Below the pieces are notes generated by a model, which was not told where the DNA came from, searched no databases, and worked only from the letters and a program-made list of their open reading frames with translations. Shown here piece by piece: positions 21,025 through 31,803 of a stretch of DNA of 64,000 nt. The first letter of the stretch is position 1, and each line of letters begins with the position of its first letter. The DNA lies in the NCBI RefSeq assembly GCF_000155775.1, contig NZ_DS989810.1:640172-704171 (forward strand), in the 5' to 3' direction. The stretch is from Glaciecola sp. HTCC2999. GTDB taxonomy: Bacteria > Pseudomonadota > Gammaproteobacteria > Enterobacterales > Alteromonadaceae. A program made the translations under genes and the position numbers.

Positions 21025-21172
21025 AACTTTGATTCCAGTCGTTTGATGAACGTTTTTCGAGTTGCAATTATAGATTAAATAGGACAATTTGATAAGAAAC
21101 ATTTACCATAGGGAGTATATCGGTTAACTTTTAACCTAAGCATATTATCAGAATCTAACTTTGGAGTTTTAG

Positions 21173-22555
21173 ATGCATAAATTAGCTCTATTTATCCTCT
21201 CAGCATTATTGCTTCAAGGCTGCTATGAATTCACCAAGCCGAGTAATGAATTAAAGCGTATTTTACAAGAAGGTAAAATAGTCATTGCTACTGAGTATGG
21301 AGCGAATTCATATTTTTTACAAAATGATATACCCAGTGGTTTTGAATATGAATTAGCCTCCGGGTTTGCTCAATTTATCGGCGTTGAATTAGAAATAAAA
21401 CCATTTTATAACAACAGCTTAATGCTCAAGCAATTACAAAATGAAAATATCGACATCATTGCTTCACAGTTTTCTTTCGCGCCTGAAACGTTAAATCAAT
21501 ACAAACTCGGACCTGCTTATCAGTATTATTCTCAACAGGTTGTTATTCATAGAAGCCAGCGAAAATTATCCGATATTAACGATATCTCCGGAAAAGTTTA
21601 TGTACAACGATATAGCCAACAAGCTGCCATCATGCAAAAACATCATAAAAGTGTGGATGTTAACCGTCTGAATTGGCAACAAGTTGAACAGTACGATGAT
21701 GAAGAACTCTTGTTATTAGTCGCAGAAAGAAAAATTGATGCGACCATCGCAAACTCGGCTTTAGTGAACGTGATGAGACGACGTTACCCGGAAATAAAAA
21801 TGGGCTTGGATTTGGAAACGTCTTCTGCACAACATTGGCTGATGCATATAAATCAAGACGACTCTCTGTTAGGCGCATTACTAGAATACTTTGGCGAATT
21901 ACAAAGCAGTGGAGAATTTAGTCGCTTACAAGAAAAATACTTTGGTCACATTCGCGAATTTGATTATGTAGATACTCGTGCATTTATAGCGGCCATTGAA
22001 ACGGATTTACCTCAATATCAACCTTGGTTTGAACAGTACTCTGGTAACTTTGATTGGCAATTATTAGCTGCAACGAGTTATCAAGAAAGTCATTGGGAGA
22101 AACATGCTCGTTCTCCTACTGGGGTGCGTGGCTTGATGATGCTAACTCTCCCCACTGCTAAGGAAGTTGGGATAACTTCTCGTTTAGATCCTGAGCAGAG
22201 TATCCGTGGCGGGGCAACGTATCTGAGAAATTTATATGACAGAATACCTGCTCGCATCAGCGATCCTGATAAGATATATTTCGCTTTAGCAGCATACAAC
22301 TTAGGGCTAGGTCATGTAGAAGATGCACGTGTATTAACTCAACGTAAAGGATTTGATCCCGATTTATGGGTTGATGTAAAACAACACCTGCCTTTACTTA
22401 AACAAAAGAAATATTATCAAAATGCACGCTATGGCTTTGCCAGAGGTGATGTCGCAGTTAAATATGTAGAAAACATTCGTCGCTACTACGACAGTTTAAT
22501 GTATATAACAAATGCTACCGCTTCAGCCGAAGAAAGTGAAATTGACATAAATTAG
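21173..22555 (+). CDS. mltF: Membrane-bound lytic murein transglycosylase F
   Basis: Cleaves the MurNAc-GlcNAc bond in peptidoglycan with 1,6-anhydro ring formation. The 460-residue product has a signal peptide ending LLLQGC, which suggests a lipoprotein although Gln at -2 is unusual. A periplasmic substrate-binding-like domain follows (LKRILQEGKIVIATEYGANSY... to about residue 265). The C-terminal SLT domain has the catalytic Glu in ATSYQESHW, then SPTGVRGLMMLTLPTAKEVG, GGATYLRNL and LAAYNLGLGHVEDAR. Somewhat shorter than the E. coli protein (518). It is divergent from purL. Confidence 0.95.
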   Translation: MHKLALFILSALLLQGCYEFTKPSNELKRILQEGKIVIATEYGANSYFLQNDIPSGFEYELASGFAQFIGVELEIKPFYNNSLMLKQLQNENIDIIASQFSFAPETLNQYKLGPAYQYYSQQVVIHRSQRKLSDINDISGKVYVQRYSQQAAIMQKHHKSVDVNRLNWQQVEQYDDEELLLLVAERKIDATIANSALVNVMRRRYPEIKMGLDLETSSAQHWLMHINQDDSLLGALLEYFGELQSSGEFSRLQEKYFGHIREFDYVDTRAFIAAIETDLPQYQPWFEQYSGNFDWQLLAATSYQESHWEKHARSPTGVRGLMMLTLPTAKEVGITSRLDPEQSIRGGATYLRNLYDRIPARISDPDKIYFALAAYNLGLGHVEDARVLTQRKGFDPDLWVDVKQHLPLLKQKKYYQNARYGFARGDVAVKYVENIRRYYDSLMYITNATASAEESEIDIN

Positions 22556-22637
22556 CCATAACATTGTCATAAACATTCGGTATCCTTTGATAATAATGAT
22601 ACATTCAATCAATTGAATCGTTCTACAGGGTCTATAT

Positions 22638-22790
22638 ATGAAAAAATCGAATTTTTATCGCACACATCGCCGTTTATCCGCCAGTAATTCTCGACGTCGA
22701 ATTACGTTAAAGAGAAATCATCAAAGCATGTTACAACGAAGAAAAATGTTTAATTTATTTAACTTTGAAGCACTGAAGACTGAAATCTAA
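22638..22790 (+). CDS. Small basic protein, 50 residues, unknown
   Basis: An open frame MKKSNFYRTHRRLSASNS... ending FEALKTEI. It has 14 Lys/Arg (a triple Arg at 19-21 and RRK at 34-36) against only two acidic residues, and no hydrophobic segment, so a nucleic-acid or ribosome-binding role is possible but not shown. CAGGG lies about seven bases before the ATG. The stop codon overlaps that of the convergent tadA by two bases. It follows mltF by 82 bp on the same strand. I do not recognise a family. Clean coding appearance and tight packing support it. Confidence 0.55.
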   Translation: MKKSNFYRTHRRLSASNSRRRITLKRNHQSMLQRRKMFNLFNFEALKTEI

Positions 22791-23314
22791 TCAGACTTTA
22801 ACTTCGCTAAAGCTGCTTTTTTCGCTAATTTAACCGCTTTTATTTCGGCCCTTCTATCTTTAAAAAACTGAGAAATTTTAGCTGAGCATAATTCAGATAA
22901 CACCCCTCGTTGCAACTCTACTTGATGATTTAATTTATCATGTTGTAGTAAGTTTAAGATACTCCCGGCACAGCCAGTCTTAAGATCGGATGCTCCAAAA
23001 ACCACTCGTTTCATTCTCGCATGCACTATTGCTCCAGCACACATTGCACAAGGCTCTAAAGTCACATACATTGTAGCATCTAAAATTCGATAATTATTAA
23101 TGTGTTGCGCAGCTGATTGGATCGCCATAATTTCAGCATGTCCACATGGATCATGATTAATAATCGAACGGTTATAACCTTCTCCTATAATTTGATTATC
23201 TAAGACAATGACCGCACCCACTGGAACCTCACCCGTTTGTTGGGCTTTATCAGCTAAGGATAGTGCGTGTGTCATCCATAATTCGTCTTGTTCCATCTGT
23301 GCATCTTCAGACAT
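22787..23314 (-). CDS. tadA: tRNA-specific adenosine deaminase
   Basis: Deaminates A34 of tRNA-Arg(ACG) to inosine; essential in most bacteria. The 175-residue product has the zinc cytidine-deaminase fold with CGHAEIMA (His ligand, catalytic Glu) and PCAMCAGAI (two Cys ligands), followed by RVVFGASDLKTG. A second ATG (MEQDELWM) six codons in is an equally possible start. It is convergent with the small basic gene downstream of mltF, preserving the common tadA-mltF-purL neighbourhood. Confidence 0.95.
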   Translation of the reverse strand: MSEDAQMEQDELWMTHALSLADKAQQTGEVPVGAVIVLDNQIIGEGYNRSIINHDPCGHAEIMAIQSAAQHINNYRILDATMYVTLEPCAMCAGAIVHARMKRVVFGASDLKTGCAGSILNLLQHDKLNHQVELQRGVLSELCSAKISQFFKDRRAEIKAVKLAKKAALAKLKSD

Positions 23315-23395
23315 GGGTATGCTGTACTCAATATGTAATAGATTTTAAAGATTCATTATAATGCATCTGCATTGGATTATTGTTTGATTTAACGA

Positions 23396-25366
23396 TCAAT
23401 GACCATCAAGAATAAATCGCTCTGCACGTTCAACTCGTCCAGGTTTACCACTGATCACTAAAATATCATCATCTAACAAAATTTCCTGCATTGTGGGTTC
23501 AAGTATGACATTGTTAGCGCGTTTAATTTTTTTTATGTGGACGCCATATTTCAACAAATCACATTGACCAACCGTTTTACCTACGGCCCAAGCAGAACGA
23601 TTAATATTGATTGCATGCATGAAACGCAATTTATCTGCGCTCTCATAACTAACTTCAGTTGTTTCACCTGGATAAAAACCATGTAAATGATCATAGTGCC
23701 CTTTACGTTCATTACGAATACGTTTTAGGATTTTAGCCATCGGTACGCCACTGTAATGATATACCTGTGAAACTAACATCAATACCCCCTCTTGAAGCTC
23801 AGGTACCACTTGAGTCGCACCGCTATTATATAATGTATCCATGGCATAATCTTTACGTGTACGCACAATAATAGGGATATCACGATTAAACCCTCGGATA
23901 CAATCAATGCATTGAGTTGCTTTAGGTATATGGTCAAATGTGACAATGACCGACACCGCTTTATCTATGTTGACACTGCGTAATATAGCTTTATCCGACA
24001 CATCACCATAAATCACGGGTTCATCTGCCGTTTGTGATTCTTGCACCCTAATCGGATCAATATCAACCGCAATATAGTTGATATTTTCCATATCTAACAT
24101 ACGTGCAGTAGACTGGCCTACACGCCCATAGCCCAAAATAATGACATGACCCGTTCGTTCCTGCTCAAGTATTTGAGCATTGTTAATTAAACTCGCTGTA
24201 GAATCAGGTGCGAAGAAATTGGCAAAACGAACACTATTAGCAACAAGGTAAGGCGTGCACATCATGCTTAAAATGCCAATACTGACTAGAATTGAAGCCG
24301 TTTGAGAATCTAATACATTATGAGTGACAGCGAGTGACGCTAATATAAAACTAAACTCCCCCATCTGACAGACCTTAAATGCAGCCGCCCAAGCATCGTT
24401 ATGATTCGTGTTAAAAATTAAAGCGGAAAAACGGACAATTACTATTTTCAATATCAGCATAGCAACTAAACCGCCGACAATAATAGACGCATAGTTCCAT
24501 ACAATGAGTAAATCCAAACGCATCCCTACGGTAACAAAAAATAATCCCATCAAAATATCTTGAAAAGGCCTAATATCTGACTCTAATTGATATTTGTATT
24601 GGCTCTCACCTAGCATCATACCAGCGATGAATGCGCCAAGCGCAAGTGATAATCCCATTGCATAAGTCAATCCAGAGGCCATTAACACCACAGTGATAGT
24701 CGTTAATACAAATAACTCATCCGTACGCGTATTCGCAATTTCTCGAAACACCTTAGGTAAGACCCACTTACCAATCAATAACAGCGTAGTAATAACAGCC
24801 ATTCCTTTTAAGAACGCGAACAACATCAACATGCTAAAAGATGAATCTGAAGGACTATTGATCAAAGGAATAAATATGAGAAATGGTACAACCGCTAAAT
24901 CTTGGAATAGCAAAATTGACACAGCAAGTTGTGATCGTGGTGTATTTAATGTCCCCATTTCTGCCGTTTGTTTAATGACAATTGCGGTTGAAGATAAGCC
25001 TATTATCCCACCAATCACCATCGATCCGGATAAAGAGAAACCAAATAAATAGGCGATACCTGCCGTCGATAATGTCGTCAGTAGCATCTGACTCATACCC
25101 AGCCCAAAGACTAAATGCCGCATTGCTTGCAACTTAGGTAAAGAAAATTCTAATCCTAGCGTAAAAAGCAAAAAAACAATGCCTATTTCAGCGAGTACAT
25201 GCATTTGCTCAGGATGATCAAATAAACTTAAAGCACTAGGACCAACAATGATGCCTGCAAACAAATACGCGAGAATGGGCGGTAAATTAACCCGTTTAAA
25301 ACACCATGTAGAAATAACAGCAACTACAAGTAAACTTAATACAGAGATAAATTCAGTAGGCATCAC
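23396..25366 (-). CDS. CPA2 family cation:proton antiporter with TrkA domains (KefB/YbaL-like)
   Basis: 656-residue inner-membrane exchanger. About 12-13 hydrophobic segments occupy residues 1-385, with GLEFSLPKLQAMRHLVFGLG and LLFQDLAVVPFLI as in the Na/K:H antiporter fold. A cytoplasmic RCK/TrkA-N domain follows (HVIILGYGRVGQSTARML, an NAD-binding GxGxxG, then VDIDP), and a TrkA-C domain at about 565-650 (VGQCDLLKYGVHIKKIKR...DDDILVISG). Likely K+ or Na+ efflux; gating by nucleotide or thiol ligands is possible, but the exact ion is not visible. Its start overlaps the tilS stop by four bases, so the two are translationally coupled, an unusual partner for tilS. Confidence 0.88.
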   Translation of the reverse strand: MMPTEFISVLSLLVVAVISTWCFKRVNLPPILAYLFAGIIVGPSALSLFDHPEQMHVLAEIGIVFLLFTLGLEFSLPKLQAMRHLVFGLGMSQMLLTTLSTAGIAYLFGFSLSGSMVIGGIIGLSSTAIVIKQTAEMGTLNTPRSQLAVSILLFQDLAVVPFLIFIPLINSPSDSSFSMLMLFAFLKGMAVITTLLLIGKWVLPKVFREIANTRTDELFVLTTITVVLMASGLTYAMGLSLALGAFIAGMMLGESQYKYQLESDIRPFQDILMGLFFVTVGMRLDLLIVWNYASIIVGGLVAMLILKIVIVRFSALIFNTNHNDAWAAAFKVCQMGEFSFILASLAVTHNVLDSQTASILVSIGILSMMCTPYLVANSVRFANFFAPDSTASLINNAQILEQERTGHVIILGYGRVGQSTARMLDMENINYIAVDIDPIRVQESQTADEPVIYGDVSDKAILRSVNIDKAVSVIVTFDHIPKATQCIDCIRGFNRDIPIIVRTRKDYAMDTLYNSGATQVVPELQEGVLMLVSQVYHYSGVPMAKILKRIRNERKGHYDHLHGFYPGETTEVSYESADKLRFMHAININRSAWAVGKTVGQCDLLKYGVHIKKIKRANNVILEPTMQEILLDDDILVISGKPGRVERAERFILDGH

Positions 25367-26643
25367 TCTTCCTTAGTTAATGCATAGGTGCGTCCATTAC
25401 ACCAAAGGCTAATATCGATATCATCACGTGTTTTTATTAACGTAAAAGACCGTTCCCAAGGTGCAATGCCCCACTGTTTATACCACTGCTTTATCGGTTT
25501 TGAGTGCGCCGCACCAACCGGTTTTATTGGATAACTTTGAGAGACGACTTTTACGGAAAAATCGCCTTCATCAATGCTGGAACCTGGCACGTCTTGAATA
25601 TTATTTTGTAACTGAGCCATAGAAGCTTTTGCAGCAGTAATCTGATCGTCTTCAATCACATATAATTGACCTTGAAAACGTTCAAAATGAACCTGTGCGT
25701 TGGTGTTATTTTTAACACTCAAACGCCCTCTCGCATCCTCCTTAGCATGTATGATTTGGAACAATTGCTGGAGTTGAGCTTGAGATAAAGCAACATTCGC
25801 GATTTCAAGTGCAAAATGACGCACTATTTGTTTTTGCCATGAACTTGAGTACGTGGTAAATTTATTGACTATCAATTTATCGGTATTGAGACATGCTAAT
25901 AAACGCTCTTGAGTAACTTCATTTAATAACGTATGTTCTTCATTTAGTACCGACATACTTTGCACGACTTTTTTCGTCCATTGTTTCCAACGTGAGGACA
26001 ATAAAGGAATAACATCGTTGCGCAGAAAATTTCTATCAAACTTAGTGTCTGTATTACTAGGATCATCGACCCAATCGTTAGGAGATAAATGGACTGAAGC
26101 ATATTCATTGATCTGAGCTTGAGTGACACCAAGTAAAGGACGATAAATATGCATTGAGGGATGGGCACCAAATTGTTGGAAACCCGATTGCCATGGCACC
26201 ATACCGGATAAGCCGGTTAGCCCGGCACCGCGTTTCAACTGTAAAAACAAAGTCTCAACCTGGTCGTCAGCATGTTGTGCAACTAATAACACCCCATTAT
26301 GCGACATTGCATTAAATAAGGCAGTATAGCGGGCGTGTCGTGCTTGGGATTCAATATTTTTGTTAGGAGAATCTAACTGAACATCTAAAACGTGACATGG
26401 AATGTTATAGCGGTTTGCTAAACTTTGGCAATGCTTGGCCCAAAGCGCCGCATCAGCTTGAAGATGATGATTAACATGGAGTAATGTAAGTGGGTATGGT
26501 GCATCAACAGGCCACTGCTGCATGACTGCATTAAGTAGCACTACAGAATCCATGCCACCACTGAGTGCTAAATAAACTGGGCGCTTCTGAATGAAGGCCC
26601 AGCTTGAAGAAGTAAGATTAATTAGCGACTTAACAATAGCCAA
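25363..26643 (-). CDS. tilS: tRNA(Ile)-lysidine synthase
   Basis: Converts C34 of the tRNA-Ile(CAU) anticodon to lysidine, so that it reads AUA. The 426-residue product has the N-terminal PP-loop ATPase motif [13 protein letters not shown], then VNHHLQADA and the family's [21 protein letters not shown]. Middle and C-terminal TilS domains follow, with a C-terminal [13 protein letters not shown] segment. Its start overlaps the accA stop by 14 bp and its end overlaps the antiporter start by four, placing it inside a tightly coupled leftward operon. Confidence 0.95.
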   Translation of the reverse strand: MAIVKSLINLTSSSWAFIQKRPVYLALSGGMDSVVLLNAVMQQWPVDAPYPLTLLHVNHHLQADAALWAKHCQSLANRYNIPCHVLDVQLDSPNKNIESQARHARYTALFNAMSHNGVLLVAQHADDQVETLFLQLKRGAGLTGLSGMVPWQSGFQQFGAHPSMHIYRPLLGVTQAQINEYASVHLSPNDWVDDPSNTDTKFDRNFLRNDVIPLLSSRWKQWTKKVVQSMSVLNEEHTLLNEVTQERLLACLNTDKLIVNKFTTYSSSWQKQIVRHFALEIANVALSQAQLQQLFQIIHAKEDARGRLSVKNNTNAQVHFERFQGQLYVIEDDQITAAKASMAQLQNNIQDVPGSSIDEGDFSVKVVSQSYPIKPVGAAHSKPIKQWYKQWGIAPWERSFTLIKTRDDIDISLWCNGRTYALTKEE

Positions 26644-27586
26644 ACGACATCAGTCTTTCATAACGCTGAGCTTTGAGTTCGTCCAAACTAAGCGCTTTTA
26701 ATTGAGCAAGTTGTTGCTTGATGGTCGCTTTATAATTCGCAGCCATCCCCATATGATTACGATGGGCACCGCCTAAAGGCTCTTGAATAATTTCATTAAT
26801 TAATCCAAGTGTTTTAATTTGCTCAGCACCTACTCCCATAGCTTCTGCAGCTAATGGGGCTTTTTCGGCACTTTTCCATAAAATTGACGCACAACCTTCT
26901 GGCGAAATAACCGAATAAGTAGAATATTGCAGCATATTGACACGATCACCGACACCAATCGCTAACGCACCGCCTGAACCACCTTCACCAATAACCGTAC
27001 AAATAACTGGCACATTTAATTCTGCCATTTCTTTTAGGTTACGCGCGATAGCTTCTGATTGACCACGCTCCTCAGCCCCTACTCCAGGGTAGGCTCCCGG
27101 AGTATCAATTAGAGTAATCACAGGTAAGTTAAATCGCTCTGCCATTTTCATTAAACGCAATGCTTTACGATAACCTTCTGGTTTTGGCATACCAAAATTA
27201 CGTTTAATCTTTTCATGAGTGTCTCGGCCTTTTTGATGACCAATGATCATTACCGGCTCATCATCGAGCATGGCTAAACCGCCGACAATGGCTTTATCAT
27301 CGGCATAGGCTCGATCACCTGCTAGCTCATTGAATTCACCAAACGCATGTTTAATGTAATCATGGGTGTAAGGACGTAAAGGGTGGCGTGCCAATTGAGA
27401 AACTTGCCAAGCCCCTAAGTCTTTAAATATCTTACGCGTAAGATCTTCACTTTTGTCCTGTAGACGGTTTATCTCATCCTCGATACCCACATCCAGTTTA
27501 CCGGTTTGATTAACTAGACGAAGTTCCTCTATTTTGGCTTCTAATTCAGCAATTGGTTGCTCAAAATCCAAAAAGTGTACGCTCAT
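26630..27586 (-). CDS. accA: Acetyl-CoA carboxylase carboxyltransferase subunit alpha
   Basis: With AccD it transfers the carboxyl group from biotin-BCCP to acetyl-CoA, giving malonyl-CoA, the first committed step of fatty acid synthesis. The 318-residue product (E. coli 319) starts with the helical segment [20 protein letters not shown]. The crotonase core contains [27 protein letters not shown] and [19 protein letters not shown], the glycine pairs that form the oxyanion holes. It lies between dnaE and tilS in the same direction, the standard gammaproteobacterial order. Confidence 0.97.
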   Translation of the reverse strand: MSVHFLDFEQPIAELEAKIEELRLVNQTGKLDVGIEDEINRLQDKSEDLTRKIFKDLGAWQVSQLARHPLRPYTHDYIKHAFGEFNELAGDRAYADDKAIVGGLAMLDDEPVMIIGHQKGRDTHEKIKRNFGMPKPEGYRKALRLMKMAERFNLPVITLIDTPGAYPGVGAEERGQSEAIARNLKEMAELNVPVICTVIGEGGSGGALAIGVGDRVNMLQYSTYSVISPEGCASILWKSAEKAPLAAEAMGVGAEQIKTLGLINEIIQEPLGGAHRNHMGMAANYKATIKQQLAQLKALSLDELKAQRYERLMSFGYC

Positions 27587-27618
27587 GTACTTTCCTAATA
27601 AAATGTGAATGATGGGAG

Positions 27619-30600
27619 TTATGAAAACATAAGTTGAATGTTTTGCTCACCCATACATTGTCTTAATTCGTGTAATAGTTGATCACTGGGTGTCACATAC
27701 CACTGTGCATCTGACACCAATGCCACTTCTAAATCTTCATGTTTAACATTAAATTCAAGTGGGCAAGTCCCCCCTCGATAATGTTCTAAAATACGTGATG
27801 CTTCATCAATTTTACGATTTAATTGTTCATTATATTCAAGTGAAATCGATAGTGCGCGAACAAATTGCTCGCGAGCATCAGTAATATCCATTAAAGCTCT
27901 GACGGTCATTGTATTCCCCGCAGCGAATTCATCAAAGCTGACCTGTCCTTTTACATACAATATTTTATCTGATTGTAGTAAAGGTTCATAGGTTTCATAC
28001 ATATCAGGGAATAAACGAACATCAATTCGACCCGACTTATCATCTAAGGTGACAATTGCCCAGCGGCGACCTTTTTTGTTAGTCATCACCCTTACACCTA
28101 AGACTAAACCAGCAATCGCTACTTGGTTTTCTTTACCCGTAGGCTTCAAATCATTAATACGACTATCGGTATAATGTGTTAGCTCACTTAAATAACGATT
28201 AATTGGGTGTCCGGTTAAATATAAGCCTAATGTTTCTTTTTCGCCGTCTAGCCACACTTTTTCTGACCAAACCGGCACGTTTGCAAAAGCCTGCTCAGCG
28301 TCGTCAGCATCAGTCAACAGTCCAAACATATCGCCTTGACCAAAACTTTCCGCTTTTGCGTGTTGTGAAGCTGCTTCTAAAGCATCTTGTAATGATGCCA
28401 TGATAGCGGCTCGATGGGGGCCTAAATTGTCCATTGCACCAGCAAGCACTAGTTTTTCTAGCACGCGTTTATTGACTTTTTTGATGTCAATTTTCGCACA
28501 AAAATCAAACAAATCCGAAAATACACCATGCTCGTTACGAGCCTGAATAATGGCTTCGATAGGACCTTCACCTACCCCCTTAATCGCACCAATACCATAT
28601 ACTATTTCTTGATTTTCATTGACGGTAAACTTGTATTTACCGCTATTGAGATCTGGTGGACAAATCGTGATCCCCATACGCTGACACTCGTCAGCTAAGG
28701 TCACGATCTTATCCGTGTTATCCATATCCGCAGACATGACCGCAGCCATAAAATAAGCTGGATAATGGGTTTTTAACCATAACGTTTGATAAGATACAAG
28801 CGCATAGGCAGCAGAGTGGGATTTGTTAAACCCGTAACCAGCAAATTTTTCTACTAAGTCAAAAATTTTCATGGCTAAATCAGGGTCGATATTGTTATTT
28901 TTAGATCCTTCAGCAAACACAGAACGCTGCTTTTCCATCTCTTCAGGCTTTTTCTTACCCATTGCACGGCGTAATAAATCAGCACCACCAAGCGAATAAC
29001 CAGCCATTTCTTGAGCTATTTGCATGACCTGTTCTTGGTATAAGATAATGCCGTAAGTCGGTTCTAATATTACCTGCAAACATTCATGTTGATAATTAGC
29101 GTCGGGATATGAAATCGCCTCTCGCCCATGCTTACGGTCGATAAAATTATCGACCATACCAGACTGTAATGGACCTGGTCTAAATAATGCCACCAAAGCA
29201 ATGATGTCTTCAAAACAATCCGGACGTAGACGGTTGATCAAATCTTTCATTCCACGCGATTCTAATTGAAATACCGCGGTAGACTCAGCACGTTGTAGTA
29301 ATTTAAAACTTGCTGGATCTTCTAACGGGATTTGTGTGATATCCACTTCTTCGCCCGTCATTTCTTTAATCATATCAATCGCCCATTGAATGATCGTCAA
29401 GGTCCGTAAACCTAAGAAATCGAACTTAACGAGTCCGGCTGTTTCAACATCGTTTTTATCAAATTGCGTGACGGGGTTTCTACCTTCATCATCACAATAT
29501 AATGGCGAAAAATCGGTAATCTGAGTCGGAGCAATTACCACTCCACCCGCGTGCTTACCTGCATTTCGCGTGACCCCTTCTAGAATCCTAGCCATGGTCA
29601 ATAATTCTTTAACATCATCATCCGCATTTTCTAGTTCACCTAAACGTGGCTCAACATCAAATGCTTTGGCTAGTGTCATACCAGGATCAGAAGGAATGAG
29701 TTTTGAGATGCGATCAACAAATCCGTACGGGTGACCTAGTACACGCCCAACATCTCGGACGACTGCTTTTGCCGCCATCGTACCAAAAGTAATGATTTGA
29801 GATACCGCTTCGCGTCCATACATTTGCGCAACATGGTCAATTACCTCGTCACGACGGTCCATACAAAAATCAATATCAAAATCCGGCATTGATACCCGTT
29901 CAGGATTAAGGAAGCGTTCGAATAGTAAATCAAATTCTAATGGGTCCAAGTCGGTGATGTCTAATGCATACGCCACTAATGAGCCGGCACCGGAACCACG
30001 ACCGGGTCCAACAGGGATCCCATTATCTTTTGACCATTGAATAAATTCCATGACGATCAAGAAGTAACCAGGAAAGCCCATTTGGTTAATTACTTTTAAC
30101 TCGATATCCAGACGTTCGTCATATTCACCCCGCTTTTCGACACGGTCAGTTTCATCAGGAAACAACTTTAATAAACGTCGCTCCAGACCTTCTTTAGACA
30201 CTTTGACAAGGAAATCTTCAGTGGATAAATCACCCGTTGGAAAATTAGGTAAGAAATACGTACCTAACTGAACGGTGACATTACAACGTTTGGCTATCTC
30301 AACAGTATTCGTTATCGCTTCAGGGATATCGTCAAATAACTCAACCATTTCTTCTGCCGAGCGCATATATTGCTGCGGAGAATAATGTTTAGGTCGGCGA
30401 GAATCTTCTAAGGTGTACCCATCGTGAATACTGACGCGAATTTCATGTGCTGCAAAATTTTCTGATGCTATAAAACATACTTCGTTAGTCGCAACAACGG
30501 GCAAAGCATATTGCTCGGCAAATGCAACTGCAGCTCGTATATATTCGTTTTCATTGACACGACCAGTGCGAATTAACTCTACATAATAACGGTCAGGAAA

Positions 30601-31080
30601 GTGAGTTTGATAAAACTCAACTATCTGATGAGCAGCTTTTTGATTATTTTTCAGTAATGCCTCACCGAGATCGCCTCGAGTTGCCCCTGATAAGATAATA
30701 ATACCGGCTTTATGCTCAGCTAACCAAGCTTTGTCAATGACTGGACGGTTATTAACATGACCACGTTGATATGCCTTAGAAATCAGCACAGTGATATTAT
30801 TATAACCAATGTTATTGGTAGCGAGTAATGTCAGACGAAAGATATTCGGTGATTGAGTAAGATCTTGGACCCAAAAGTCCGTACCAATAATGGGTTTTAT
30901 CCCACGATTATGCGCCTCAGAATAGAACTTAACCAAACCACACATATTCATTTGATCCGTCAGTGCTAAAGCTGGCATGCTTAGGTTTACGCATTCATCT
31001 AACAGTGGTTTGACTTTATTCAAGCCATCCATCATAGAAAAATCACTATGCACACGTAAATGGATAAATTCTGAAGACAT
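27619..31080 (-). CDS. dnaE: DNA polymerase III subunit alpha
   Basis: Catalytic subunit of the replicative polymerase. The 1153-residue product (E. coli 1160) has an N-terminal PHP domain ([15 protein letters not shown]), the C-family polymerase core with the [17 protein letters not shown] aspartates, [31 protein letters not shown] and [23 protein letters not shown], then the HhH region and a C-terminal OB-fold ([32 protein letters not shown]). Complete, with no sign of disruption. Confidence 0.98.
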   Translation of the reverse strand: MSSEFIHLRVHSDFSMMDGLNKVKPLLDECVNLSMPALALTDQMNMCGLVKFYSEAHNRGIKPIIGTDFWVQDLTQSPNIFRLTLLATNNIGYNNITVLISKAYQRGHVNNRPVIDKAWLAEHKAGIIILSGATRGDLGEALLKNNQKAAHQIVEFYQTHFPDRYYVELIRTGRVNENEYIRAAVAFAEQYALPVVATNEVCFIASENFAAHEIRVSIHDGYTLEDSRRPKHYSPQQYMRSAEEMVELFDDIPEAITNTVEIAKRCNVTVQLGTYFLPNFPTGDLSTEDFLVKVSKEGLERRLLKLFPDETDRVEKRGEYDERLDIELKVINQMGFPGYFLIVMEFIQWSKDNGIPVGPGRGSGAGSLVAYALDITDLDPLEFDLLFERFLNPERVSMPDFDIDFCMDRRDEVIDHVAQMYGREAVSQIITFGTMAAKAVVRDVGRVLGHPYGFVDRISKLIPSDPGMTLAKAFDVEPRLGELENADDDVKELLTMARILEGVTRNAGKHAGGVVIAPTQITDFSPLYCDDEGRNPVTQFDKNDVETAGLVKFDFLGLRTLTIIQWAIDMIKEMTGEEVDITQIPLEDPASFKLLQRAESTAVFQLESRGMKDLINRLRPDCFEDIIALVALFRPGPLQSGMVDNFIDRKHGREAISYPDANYQHECLQVILEPTYGIILYQEQVMQIAQEMAGYSLGGADLLRRAMGKKKPEEMEKQRSVFAEGSKNNNIDPDLAMKIFDLVEKFAGYGFNKSHSAAYALVSYQTLWLKTHYPAYFMAAVMSADMDNTDKIVTLADECQRMGITICPPDLNSGKYKFTVNENQEIVYGIGAIKGVGEGPIEAIIQARNEHGVFSDLFDFCAKIDIKKVNKRVLEKLVLAGAMDNLGPHRAAIMASLQDALEAASQHAKAESFGQGDMFGLLTDADDAEQAFANVPVWSEKVWLDGEKETLGLYLTGHPINRYLSELTHYTDSRINDLKPTGKENQVAIAGLVLGVRVMTNKKGRRWAIVTLDDKSGRIDVRLFPDMYETYEPLLQSDKILYVKGQVSFDEFAAGNTMTVRALMDITDAREQFVRALSISLEYNEQLNRKIDEASRILEHYRGGTCPLEFNVKHEDLEVALVSDAQWYVTPSDQLLHELRQCMGEQNIQLMFS

Positions 31081-31193
31081 TTAAGCAGTGGTTCCCAAAT
31101 TAAAAAGTAGGCTAAATGTTAATGCCATTAGTGTATCAAAAAATGACATAAAACAATGAGATAATCGATGGTCCTTTTTAAAAAAATAATAAT

Positions 31194-31763
31194 TTACTTT
31201 ACTAAATTAACTCTAAGTGCAACCGGTTTAAAACTCTTTCGATAACAAGATAAGATAGGCAGGTGTTCCAAACACGCTAAGTGTGCTTTAGTGGGATATC
31301 CTTTATGTTGTGCAAATCCGTATTCAGGATGAAGTTTATCTAACACAACCATTTCTTGATCGCGAACAACCTTTGCTAATATAGAAGCGGCACTAATGCA
31401 TGCAATACTGCCGTCACCTTTGACGATGGCCTCACTGGCATAATCCCAATCGGGTAAGCGATTACCATCAACCTGAACAAAATCAGGCCTTATGCCTAAA
31501 CCTGCGACAGCTCGTGTCATGGCGAGAATGGTTGCGCGTAATATATTCAGTTCATCAATTTCAGCCGGTGTCGCTCGACCAATAGCCCACGCTAAGGCCT
31601 GTTCCTTAATTATCGGATATAAAGCTTCTCGTTTTTTTTCGGAAAGTTTTTTTGAATCATTGAGAGCGGCAATGGGACGCGCAGGATCCAATATCACCGC
31701 AGCCGTCACAACATCTCCAACTAATGGCCCGCGCCCTACTTCGTCTACACCAGCGATTAACAT
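31194..31763 (-). CDS. rnhB: Ribonuclease HII
   Basis: Removes RNA from RNA/DNA hybrids and single misincorporated ribonucleotides. The 189-residue product starts with the type 2 RNase H motif [20 protein letters not shown], whose Asp-Glu are catalytic. Later come [22 protein letters not shown] and [23 protein letters not shown], then [10 protein letters not shown]. Family-typical length. It lies between lpxB and dnaE as usual. Confidence 0.97.
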   Translation of the reverse strand: MLIAGVDEVGRGPLVGDVVTAAVILDPARPIAALNDSKKLSEKKREALYPIIKEQALAWAIGRATPAEIDELNILRATILAMTRAVAGLGIRPDFVQVDGNRLPDWDYASEAIVKGDGSIACISAASILAKVVRDQEMVVLDKLHPEYGFAQHKGYPTKAHLACLEHLPILSCYRKSFKPVALRVNLVK

Positions 31764-31803
31764 GTTTTCTAATTCTCCGTTAATAACCGATCACGGTTAA
31801 GTA

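Noticed and set aside
21043-21061. PurR operator before purL
   Set aside because: Only the central AAACGTT part of the palindrome is recognisable; the outer bases do not fit.
21025-21102. 26-residue N-terminal extension of PurL
   Set aside because: It is not family-like and the ATG at 21024 aligns with the known start.
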